A stretch of DNA of 64,000 bases from Tribonema minus (taxonomy: Eukaryota > Sar > Xanthophyceae > Tribonematales > Tribonemataceae): positions 124,001 to 188,000 of the forward strand of contig JAFCMP010000109.1 in the NCBI GenBank assembly GCA_017506865.1. The letters run 5' to 3'. The notes under the pieces were generated by a model, which was not told where the DNA came from, searched no databases, and was given only the letters and a program-made list of their open reading frames with translations. Both the position numbers and the translations under genes were made by a program. Below are positions 56,601-64,000 of this stretch, one piece after another (within the stretch, counting starts at the first letter, position 1; each line of letters begins with the position of its first letter).

Positions 56601-59600
56601 TTTTGTGCGCACCGCACTCAGCGGCGCTCAGGGTACGGCGGCTGTGCCTGTTTCATGTTTCATAAACAGAAAAGGGGCCGTGCTCCCTGGACATCTCTCA
56701 GATCCTGCTTTTCACGAACTTAAAGCATCATCATCAGCAGCACGAGATGCCATCAAATGCAGCAGCTCGGCGACTGCACGCAGCCGCATGCCACTAGCTC
56801 CCGCGTACCGCGCTGCGCGCGCGCCGCATCTGCGTCTCAAATGGCGCGCTACGGGACCTGAAGGAGGCGCGCGTTGTCACCTTCCACAAAGCAGGGCAGC
56901 ACGAGGTCACCTAACCCTAACCCTTATCTTGAGATTGCAGTTTGCCGCATGATCGTGACTTAGCCACACGCATATTGTGAGCCAGCCAATGATGTTGGCA
57001 GAGTGCCAAGAGGAGCAGGCCTACTGCCTAAAGTGACACTTGAAGATGAACTAATCGCCTGTGGAAGAGCGCACACGCACCTTGATGCCGGGGCCCGCTA
57101 GCTCGCGCACGCGCACCAGCCAGCGGAACACGGCGTTAGCGACTTCTGACTTAGCCACACGCCACTTGTGCGCCAGCCAGCAATACTGGAAGAGTGACAC
57201 TTGAAGCACGCCTAGAGTAACGCTAAAGTACCGCTTGAAGTGGAACTAATCGCCTGTTGAAGGGCGAACACGCACCTTGATACCGGACCCCGCCAGCTCG
57301 CGCACGCGCACCATCCAGCAGAACATACGGTCCGCGGCCTCCGCCTCGGCGGCAAATATCGCCTGCGGACGGCTCTTGGTGGCGTCGACGCTGTGCAGCA
57401 GCGCTGCTGCACACGCAGAGGCGCCGTCGGTGGCCGCGCGCGTCGTGGGCTCCGTGTGCTGGCCGAGCAGCGCGACGTTGGCGTTGCGGCGGTTCGCCAT
57501 GAGGCCCGCAAGGTCGCGGCTGAGGCTGAGCGCGGGGAGAAAGCGGCGCGGGGAGGCAGCGCTCAGTTAGCGCGTGAGCACAGGCAGCGGTATGTATGTA
57601 TAAAGTGCAGCACACGAAGGCAGCGCTCAGTCAGCGCTGCGCGTGAGCAGCGGCAGCGGTATGTACGTATGGATGAGACATGGGGAGGCAGCGCGCTGCG
57701 CGCTTTTTGCTCTGGCAGCGGTATGTACGTATGGAGTGCGGCACGGGGAGATCGCGCGCTCCGCGTGAGCACTGGCAGCGGTATGTACGTAAATACGGCG
57801 GCGGAGGAAAGGAGCACTTTTGCAGTCAGGCGCGGTGGCGGCACACCGTCGTCAGAGCGTACGCTGCCAGTGGTGCCTAAGTTTCCGCATGCGTTTAAAT
57901 TGAGGTGAATGAGTGAATGAATGAAATCTGAGCGCAGTGCCTCACAACAGCCCCACGCAGTTTGCGGCACGATGCATCAGCACACACCCACGGGCTTCAG
58001 AACTGGTCCGAGAGACCGCCGCGCACCCCTCCTTCTTGTGTCTCTCCCACCACGCACTCTACATACGGTACGACTTCAAACGTTGCCTCAACAGCGCGGT
58101 GTACCCCCTACCACTTCTTGCGCCATCGCCATTCACACACAAGCGCGCCGCGAAACGCACCTCGTCAGCCGCATATACTTGGAGATGACGACGTCGCGCG
58201 GGCCAGGCCGACCGGACCCCCCCGCAGCGGCGATGCTGTCGACCATCTGCCACCCGGGCGCCACGGCGAGATCCGCCAACTTCCGCCAACGCCGCCGAAC
58301 GGGCGCGGCGAAACCGTCTGCCGCGCGGTACGCGTCTTCGGCAAAGTGCTCGGCATTCATGTGGCGGTCGGGGGCGCGTGCGGACGCTGCTTGGTGGGCT
58401 TCGGCGGCGCATGCGGGTGCTGCATTGGGAGGGAGGGGAAGGGGGGGCAGGGAATGTGTGTGAGGGCGGATGCAAGGTCACTTCATGTGCGAATGGTAGC
58501 GCCGTCCCTGAGAACACTTCAAGTTGAGCCTGAGATGGTAAGACACGATGCGGTCGTGAGCGTGTACGCATTAGAGGTTGTCCCACAAGCACCCCGCGGG
58601 GTGCCTGCGGCACCCTGACAGTGCCTGCAGGTGCTGCATGGGGGAGGTAACGCCAAGTGTCAGGGGGGCCACACGTGAAATAAGCGCGCTGAGATGGTAA
58701 TGCTGTAGCTGAAGCCGTGGCTCTATCATGATCATAGGGGGCAAACTGCTCTGCAACATGCACCTGCTGTGGCTGCGGTCCCCCCTCCGCTGCTAGCAGC
58801 GGCTGCTCAAATGACCAATCATCAGCTTCCATGATCTTTGAGCCTCAACAACACAACGCCACAGTAGTCAGTCTGCACATCCAGTGAACATCATCATCCA
58901 GTTAACAAAACCACACGACAGTCACTTCTTCAAGTTTCCTCACCGGCGCGGCGCGCAGCAAGGTGGGCGCGGACACCGCCGACGACCGCCGTCGCGACGT
59001 GGCGAACACCGCCGTTGACCGCCGCCGCGGCGCGGCCGACACCGACGACGATCGCCGCTGCGATGCGGCGCACACCGAGGTCGACCACTGCTGCGATGCG
59101 GCAAACACTGAGGGCAGCCGCCGCTGCGGCGCGGCGGACACGGTGCACGGCCGCAGGCGCGGCGCAGCAGAAGGCGCGGATGGTTGCCGCCGCGGCGCAG
59201 CTGGTGATGATCAGCGCCCACTCGCAGAGGGCCTTGTCGGTGTGCCAGCTCGAAGCGTCCACTGGCGTGCTGAGAGGAGTGTCGTCCGACGGAGCAGAGA
59301 AGGGCTGCGCAAAGGCAGTCGTGCAATGGGCGAGCAGGGGGGCGATTTGAGCAACCACGGTGCATGCATGTTGATGCGCGTCAGATCAGGGCTAGCAGGG
59401 CTAGGGTTAGCGTGCTCCATCCTGAGAAGTGCGCTGCAATATTGCTGCTGTAAACATTGATGGTGCCTCCCTGTGCCTGGTCGACTCCGAAAACACCGGC
59501 GAGAATCCTACAAGTTGAGCACTAGCAGGCTGCAAGTACACATCGCCTACTTGTCAACAAGAAGTCACACGTCAGCTGTTCTAGTACACATATAAAAAAG

Positions 59601-62600
59601 CCAACAAGATCAGGTGCTATAACCGCAAAGCATTGTGCACTTCCACGGCAGTTGAAGTGCGCAGCAGCGCTCCTCAGCGTTGTGCATGCCTCACATTGAG
59701 GCAGTACTTATGCGTACAGTCTACAATGCAGCGACATGGAGGGTGCTGCGCGGTCTACTGTCAATGACTACAGTATGCACGCCACCGTCCAAGTACACCA
59801 GAATTCACTTCAAGTTGAAGTTGTACGTACCAGTCCCAGCGCGTAGCAGAGGGTGTAGAGGAGACCGGAGGCGCACAGCCACACCAGCGCCACGCGCTTC
59901 GCCAGCTGAGCCACTCGAGCGCGCTCGGCTGCAGAGCAGCAGAGCAGAGGCAGGCGTGTTTCAGTGACTTCCTTAATAGGTGAATTCAAGAACTTGGTTG
60001 AGCGCTGCTGCCGGATGCGCGCTTGCCTCAGAGTGTGGCCCCCAAGGGTACGCGCGTGTGGAGCCACGTCACTGTGCTGCACAGAGTGGCTCTGCCAGGA
60101 TGCTTTGGCGTGGCAAACCTGCACGCTTCAATGGACATTTTTTTCAGTATGAAACTGGGCCAAGAGATCATCGCTCATATACACACAAAAAGAGGTGGCT
60201 TCCACTTGAACAAGTGCCTACCATTGCCCGCGCAATATGCAGCGCCTCGTTCCATTCGCTGCAGCAGGGCGCGCATGACTACGCTGTCTCGCTCATTTCC
60301 TTTACATGTGTGCTTGAAGTAGTTTTTTAACACCCCTTCTAAAGCACTCTCGGCAGAGCTGTGGGCACCTCCTGGGCAAGAACACACAAATACACTGCCG
60401 TCATCCGCAACCATCGCATCTGCGCAGATTGATCCGGAATTGGAAGTGAAGTTAATGCTTTCGCCACTTGTAATTCACCCAGCCATGTCGCCACCTGCAA
60501 GCGTGGCCTGTTGAAATGGAGATTTGAGCGCCAAGCAGTGCTCAGCACCGGCGCGCGTGAGACCAGTCATCGTGTCGCGCGTCAAAGCATCATATGACTT
60601 CAAGCGCATGCACGCACGCAACAGCTCAAAGAGGGGGCGGCAATGGCGCGCCACGCAGGATGTCGGCATGCTGCGTATCGAATTCTCTCATTAGCAACCC
60701 CTCTTCCCGCTTCAAGTGTCAAACTTCAACATGCAGTTGAGCGTGCGCTCGCGCAGCAGCGCCCACCTGCATGCGCGGCGGCGTCTGGGCCCGCCGCCGC
60801 CGCCGCCGCCGCCGCGGCGCACGCGCGCAGCCGCCCGACGAGCAGCGCCGCCGCGCCGCACACGACGCCCCCGCGGAGCGCTGACACGACGGCCGGAGTG
60901 TAAGCGCGCGCGGCGGCGGCGGCCGCGTAGAGGAAGTCACCGTACCCCAGCGCCACGGCCGCGTCGAACGCCGCTTGCGGGGCGTGGTAGGCGGCGCAGA
61001 TGGCCACGACGACGTACGTGACTCTGTTGACCACCTTTGGGACGAATCGGCAGATGGAGTCCAGCTGCAGCGGCGCGGCGGCGGCGAGCGGGCGGGAGGG
61101 GGGTTAGCGGGGGGGAGCGCCGGCGGCGGGGCTGCGGAAGGGCGCGCGTGTGGCATGGCTCGCGCGCTGCATTGATGCGTGCGCGTTGCATATGATTTTT
61201 GCGCGGATATAGTGCAGTGTAATGAGCGCAGACCGAGTGCTCATGGCAAGGCGATCGGGACAGCAGCGTGATGACCAATGCAGGGCACTCATTGGACGTG
61301 CTGACCGAGGCTGAACGGACAGGTACTGAGAGCGTCACGTGCAGCAGTGAGGATGGTGCATGCGCAGATATGCTGCAGCGAAGGCATGCAAGTATGCTGG
61401 CGAGCCCGATGTATGTATGTATATACAGACTTGAAGGGGGATATGGGAGCCCCAGATCACAAATGACTGACGCGCTAGCTGGTGCATCAGGCTCGCCCCC
61501 CACATCCAGACTAACCACACAAATAATGTTGACAGGTACTTCAACATGTACTTGAAGCATGGTACGTGAAGGTAAAGTCAAATAGCTGACCACGAAACCG
61601 CACGCTAGCGACACCACTAGTGGTGCAGCATCATCTCCGCCAGTTGCTCGCTGCTGTGCGGGGTTGCAAACCGCACACTGCGTGCGTTGCATTCAGGTTC
61701 CCTAAAAAACAATGAGCCCTCATGTGCAGCGCCGCAAGGAGAACACACCAACGCCCTAGCCCCAGCGCCGTACACCGCGAGGCACAACTGCAACTCATAC
61801 TTGAAGTTTACCCGCTCCGTGAGGGGGAAAAGCGGCACTTCCGTCACGCGCGCTGCGGCGCGACACGCGCGATTAGCCGCTGAGAAATGCACAGCTACTG
61901 TATATACGAGGTGAACGGAAATGTTGCAACCACTCACCAGGTCCTTCAGCACGACCGCTGCGCCGCCGCCGAGAAACGGCGCGCAGCACGCCTCAACGCA
62001 ATTCGCCCAGACGTTGACGACACCGCTCACGACCTTTGTCGCCGCTTCAACGGGCAGAATCACGAGGGCGAGCAGGACGATGACCAGGATGCGAAGGCAC
62101 TTATCCGCGCAAGCTGCGTTGCACACGGAAGCGCGAGACGGACGCCGCCGTGTGAGCAGTGAGTGGGGGGCGCATGTGCTGCCTGAGGATTCGATGCGGG
62201 GCTGTGGTGTGCGATACCAAGAGGTGCCGCCGGTGCGCAAGCTGCCGTTGCATGCAGGCACACAAAGTTTGTCATGGTGTAGGGTGAAGCGAGAGGTGCC
62301 AGCCTCACGACATCGGCGCTGGTCAGGTCATTGCCGCAATATCTGCCTGCGCAGTTCAGAGCGGGCATGTGCAGCGAATCATGTACTTGAAGCAGTGGCC
62401 GAAGTGCATCACCTTTCGGCTTTGCTCTACAGACCAAGGTGGCCGTAAAAGTGCCGCTCAATGCCCTACACGGGAGTGGCATTGTCCTCACTGCGCGAGT
62501 GCACACTGCTCTGCAAGCAAAATGGAGATATACATTGCAGCACCACGGTCTCCTCCTCCAGGCCCGCCATCACAACACAGCTCTTATATAGAAATACAAG

Positions 62601-63963
62601 CGATATGTAGCTCACCGAGGACGAAGGCGACGCAACGGCGGCCGTAGCGTGCCATCGCGACATCACAGCGGTGGGCGACCTGCACGGCCGCGACAGCCCA
62701 GCGCTTCACCACCGCACTTACGTGAGGGAACATGGCCACCTGCAACGCGCCAACATAGATTCAGTGATGCATATGTTAATTAATCAGCAAGGTGGGTCTT
62801 TGACGCGGCAGCGAGCGCAGGTAATCAGTCACAAGTCGATTTGAGTTGAAGAAGAGATCGGTGTACTTCACGTTGAAGTCAAATTTAAAGGGCACTAGTT
62901 TCCTGTTTGGGGAGGCAACGGCAGCAGAGTCACCCATCATCACCGCACAGAAATGGTGGAGAATACTGACAGGCTGACAAAAGACCTGGTCAACCGGTAT
63001 TTCAGAATTATGTCGCTTGCGCCTTCAAGGGTCTCGAGCTGCATTGCGCATTTAGCAGGAATACTTTCCATAGTGTCACACGGTTGAGGTTTGCAAACTT
63101 CAGTCACACACGATCGGCCGGTGCCCCACGCGCCACACTAATACAGTACAAGCCTATAGGACATGAAGGTCGTGCGAGCGGCGCGTCAGCAAACAAATAC
63201 TGGTGTTGACGTGCTCACCACGAATGGCGCAGCCAGCACGCAGCCCTCGAGAAGCCACCGCACAATGGCCTTGAGCGTAACGTCGGCCATGGAGTCGTCG
63301 ACGGCCTCAGCCTCTGGCGCATCTGAGAGCAGCAGCAAAGGCATCAGCAGAGCAAACAGACGCATGTGATCTTCAAGTTGAAATTGAGTGCATTACACAT
63401 GGCAAAGTATTGCATCCAAGATGGGTAGACCATTTCCGCAGATCTGCGGCCTCGTCCGCCTTGTCCGCCTCTGGTGATGCGCGAGTGTGTGCTGCTGGCA
63501 CGTCCACTTCCTGCCTGGAATTTCAACTACCACTTGCGCCCCCGTCACACACGCCACGAAGTACGTCACCTCACTACTGCAGAGTCCTATGCGGCGGACC
63601 AAGCACCTCAGACAACTGGGGTGTGTTGCAGCGCCAGTCTTTAGGCGCAGTGCAGACTAGGCTGCTGCGTAGGAGAAAGCTTTACAATTGCATAGGACAT
63701 CCAGGCTCCTGGAGCCCTAGTCAATACAAGCTCGCAAGTACCTCACACAACCTCATCATGCACACATGTTCTGAGGCAAGACACTCCACTACTGCAGACT
63801 TCTCACCCGGCTCAGCGCGGCACCCCTTCGGAAGCGTCAGCAGGCTCAGGGCCATGAGCAGCGTGACGAAATGCGGGCAGCACGCGGTCTCTTTCACGGT
63901 GGAGGCGATGCCGGTGAGGAGCGAGATGTAGAGGCGGTGCACCAGCGCAGCGACCTTTGCGCA
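41070..63963 (-). CDS. giant membrane/pseudo-DEAD-box protein (partial, N-terminus beyond right edge)
   Basis: At least 23 minus-strand exons, listed in the block entries. From 63963 down to 50593 sixteen exons follow each other with matching split codons, all with GT donors and AG acceptors. The chain then continues 49591-49471, 48541-46466, 45739-45606, 43742-43619, 42737-42630, 41889-41573 and 41225-41070 (stop TAG). The joins 50593 to 49591 and 43619 to 42737 do not agree in phase, so exons are missing there. About 1,970 residues are visible. Order: hydrophobic segments, an 11-residue repeat, two degenerate DEAD-box RecA-like modules, a RecA2-like piece, a Q/A/G-rich region, PKRARR and a Cys-containing tail. 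No function is assigned. The Q-rich exon could instead end the gene at its in-frame stop (46451-46453), making the C-terminal block a separate gene. Confidence 0.6.
42299..42362. repeat. CA/CG dinucleotide microsatellite
   Basis: Run of CACACA grading into CGCGCACACA, intronic in the minus-strand gene. Confidence 0.85.
42916..42938. repeat. interstitial CCCTAA repeat
   Basis: CCCTAA units in the minus-strand gene's intron. Related runs lie at 48558-48574 and 49016-49028. Confidence 0.8.
43130..43431. other. coding-like segment of unresolved strand
   Basis: On plus, AEKMVRCDHTSHAQEVLPLR and RVFYVHLTPSRPEQR lie in a frame with strongly G/C-ending codons that stops at 43431. On minus, the same DNA ends at a good donor (GTGAGC at 43124) and has partly open frames, one with SALVFLLCRLLAPRHDKP. 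It may be the missing exon of the minus-strand gene, an antisense gene or a pseudogene. Confidence 0.3.
44639..45530. repeat. long inverted repeat of GT/CA-rich sequence
   Basis: About 140 bases at 44639-44785 are repeated in reverse complement at about 45385-45530. Shared strings include GTGTGAGGGTGTCAGTGTG and GGGCCCACTGACAGACGCCG, so this is more than two chance microsatellites. The spacer is about 600 bases. The right arm is continuous with a long CACACA microsatellite (to about 45600). It lies in the intron between exons 45739-45606 and 43742-43619. Confidence 0.8.
46466..48541 (-). other. Q/A/G/P-rich exon with internal repeats
   Basis: A 2,076-base exon (phase 0 to 0) between an acceptor at 48542 and a strong donor (CAG/GTACGG) at 46465. 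It begins VEPEISVRHKRPVPDAADR, a possible remnant of the helicase C-terminal motif, then KRRT-type basic residues. Most of it is low complexity: poly-Q runs encoded by CAG/CTG repeats, poly-A and three units of about 80-90 residues sharing QPAPFVM, AAWGMGGSWTSGPAPAP and GNAVN. Two SGNGSFGR motifs lie near the end. If the donor is skipped the frame stops at 46451-46453 (GQVRFA then TAG). Confidence 0.75.
47411..48050 (-). repeat. three coding tandem units in the Q-rich exon
   Basis: Units sharing GGTGCCGGCGCAGGTC and GCTGCCGCCCATGCCCC (plus strand) recur near 47425, 47685 and 47945, about 255-265 bases apart, each joined by CTG/CAG runs encoding glutamines. Confidence 0.82.
49471..53088 (-). 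other. degenerate DEAD-box module 2
   Basis: Exons (minus) 53088-52847, 52406-52163, 51480-51400 and 50719-50593, phases 0/2, 2/0, 0/0, 0/1, then probably 49591-49471. Landmarks are NLVLAGKRAAAT (Walker A degraded), LLQRVDAAVKRPQAIVVAA, then VTAQVIVGTSDSVADWLDDG, which matches the AQ.VIGTPGTVLDW string of DBP5, then LLILDDERV where VFVLDEADV is expected. A likely RecA2 strand is SLRTLISCESLDGDAEARL. Between 50593 and 49591 a further segment (about 50425-50513, VRLPPRALTVGELVKDQI) looks like helicase coding but its frame does not join; an exon end there is misread or missing. Confidence 0.6.
51316..51480 (-). repeat. donor-side duplicate of the exon 51480-51400
   Basis: The exon end and its donor, on plus GTACCGAGTCGCTAGTCCCCAC (51396-51417), is copied at about 51316-51337 as GTACCGAGTCGCAGGTCCCCAC. 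Both are preceded by CAACAAGT or similar. This shows that the minus-strand gene has the same junction duplicates as the DENN gene. Confidence 0.8.
53594..53922. repeat. telomere-like repeats mixed with donor-side duplicates of a minus-strand exon
   Basis: CCCTAA runs at 53599-53619, 53648-53660, 53725-53745 and 53862-53903 alternate with decayed copies of the end of exon 53922-54075. On the plus strand the true donor reads CTACTCACCGGC near 53914; echoes are at about 53790 (CATACTCACCGGC) and 53675 (CTACCCACCGGC). Confidence 0.7.
54090..54180. repeat. long G tracts (C tracts on minus)
   Basis: Runs of G at 54096-54120 and 54154-54179 lie just upstream, on the minus strand, of the acceptor of exon 54075-53922. 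They would act as an all-C polypyrimidine tract. Confidence 0.75.
55552..55717. repeat. 25-bp minisatellite
   Basis: About seven imperfect units of GCGGTGATGCTCAGCGCGT plus a variable six-base linker, inside an intron of the minus-strand gene. Confidence 0.85.
55988..56063 (-). other. possible membrane-tail exon with stop
   Basis: After a CGCAG acceptor at 56064, a minus-strand frame reads AIALVALLVFTGRICGKKHP and stops at TGA 55988-55990, with G/C-ending codons. It could be an alternative terminal exon of the minus-strand gene. It is not needed by the main chain, which skips from 56185 to 54783. Confidence 0.3.
56953..57340 (-). repeat. tandem duplicate of the exon 57525-57276 donor region
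   Basis: A unit of about 195 bases containing the exon's last bases (on plus CGCACCTTGATACCGGA), its donor and the intron words GACTTAGCCACACGC and GAACTAATCGCCTG occurs twice, at about 57147-57340 (used) and 56953-57145 (intronic). Confidence 0.82.
57550..57800. repeat. 60-65-bp tandem repeat next to an acceptor
   Basis: Four units ending GGCAGCGGTATGTACGTA at about 57589, 57654, 57716 and 57776, starting just upstream (minus strand) of the acceptor of exon 57525-57276. Confidence 0.82.
58944..63963 (-). other. multi-membrane-segment N-terminal block
   Basis: Exons (minus) 63963-63807, 63322-63219, 62739-62616, 62113-61938, 61064-60767, 59928-59831 and 59304-58944, phases 0/1, 1/0, 0/1, 1/0, 0/1, 1/0, 0/1. 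Hydrophobic stretches include HFVTLLMALSLLTLP, LLEGCVLAAPFVVAMF, CLRILVIVLLALVILP, VTYVVVAICAAYH, GGVVCGAAALLVGRL, VALVWLCASGLLYTLCYALG and ALCEWALIITSCAAAA, about seven possible membrane spans separated by Cys-containing helices. No family is recognised. The reading frame enters from the right, so the start is outside the window. Confidence 0.68.
58969..59112 (-). repeat. coding 33-bp / 11-residue repeat
   Basis: Four and a third units of exactly 33 bases lie in the exon 59304-58944. They encode RIAAVVDLGVR, RIAAAIVVGVG, RAAAAVNGGVR and HVATAVVGGVR. An 11-residue period with one basic end and a hydrophobic face resembles the amphipathic 11-mer helices of lipid-surface proteins; that link is inference. 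Confidence 0.8.
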
Positions 63964-64000
63964 CTGCGCGAGACGCACGCACGCATGCAAAGAGACAGCA

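Larger units (their letters stand above)
53922..58419 (-). other. degenerate DEAD-box module 1
   Basis: Exons (minus) 58419-58179, 57525-57276, 56253-56185, 54783-54641 and 54075-53922, phases 1/2, 2/0, 0/0, 0/2, 2/0. The backbone follows DEAD-box RecA1: APGWQMVDSI (Q-motif-like), NVALLGQHTEPTT in place of the Walker A loop, LLHSVDATKSRPQAIFAA in place of the Ia region, IKIARIHGDQSI, AHILVFSLDE in place of TPGR, FIDAVRSGRLEG, then VHTVVMHGLHQ where VVLDEAD should stand, and RVFRSARVV where LLFSAT should stand. YLEDIDLVVQL and QQTLMVDLGKRED look like the start of RecA2. The GKT, DEAD and SAT residues are all lost, so ATP hydrolysis is unlikely. The closest family by memory is DBP5/eIF4A-like. 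Confidence 0.65.

Noticed and set aside
58571-58832. Minus-strand frame starting MEADDWSFEQPLLAAEGG
   Set aside because: It could be an exon, but the acceptors in the right phase are weak, and the flanking exons 59304-58944 and 58419-58179 join in phase without it.
61617-61872. Minus-strand frames RVTEVPLFPLTER and LCLAVYGAGARAL with a stop at 61619
   Set aside because: They look partly coding, but their phases do not fit between exons 62113-61938 and 61064-60767, which join directly in frame.
1-64000. CRISPR arrays, bacterial promoters, ribosome-binding sites, tRNA and rRNA genes
   Set aside because: The spaced repeats here are junction duplicates or minisatellites with unequal spacing. 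The genes are spliced and eukaryotic, and no tRNA cloverleaf or rRNA core was recognised by eye.

Overview
This window is nuclear DNA from a GC-rich, intron-rich microbial eukaryote, most likely a haptophyte-type or other secondary-plastid alga. The evidence is multi-exon genes with third positions biased to G or C, about 1 kb introns with GT-AG and several GC-AG borders, C-homopolymer tracts before acceptors, scattered TTAGGG/CCCTAA arrays, a signal-peptide-led FAD protein, and a LEVLQWARANGCPW-type ankyrin protein of a kind common in algae. The lineage is an inference. No rRNA, tRNA, CRISPR array, bacterial operon or virus-like element was recognised.

Layout. At the left edge (393-701, minus) is the first exon of an FAD/NAD-binding oxidoreductase that runs out of the window. 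Divergent from it, a 35.5 kb plus-strand gene (935-36448) can be assembled by hand into 32 exons whose split codons agree at all 31 junctions, giving 5,913 nt and 1,970 residues. Its order is MABP, uDENN, cDENN, dDENN, a SHRWL/HET-TIR-like region and eight MORN repeats. The DENN half has the layout of the DENND4/Crag Rab exchange factors. The C-terminal fusion is unusual. Next come a mariner-type MITE (37097-37266), an intronless F-box-like ankyrin gene (37541-38788) and about 2.3 kb with no supported gene.

The right third (41070-63963, and on past the edge) is a minus-strand coding chain of at least 23 exons. From N- to C-terminus it holds several hydrophobic segments, an 11-residue repeat, two successive degenerate DEAD-box RecA-like modules, a Q/A/G-rich exon with internal repeats, a basic motif and a Cys-containing C-terminus. 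Phases agree over sixteen successive exons (63963 to 50593). Two joins further down are unresolved, so two or more genes cannot be excluded.

The most striking feature is in the introns. Almost every large intron carries decaying tandem copies of its own splice junction: the 5' part of an exon with its acceptor is repeated upstream of that exon, and the 3' part with its donor is repeated downstream. Many copies keep usable-looking AG or GT sites. This looks like intron growth by repeated duplication of exon-intron borders. The introns also hold a TIR transposon with an exact 8-bp target duplication, a 190-bp inverted duplication of exon-like sequence, a fold-back element, a four-copy dispersed repeat and a recurring TTGAAGTT word on both strands.
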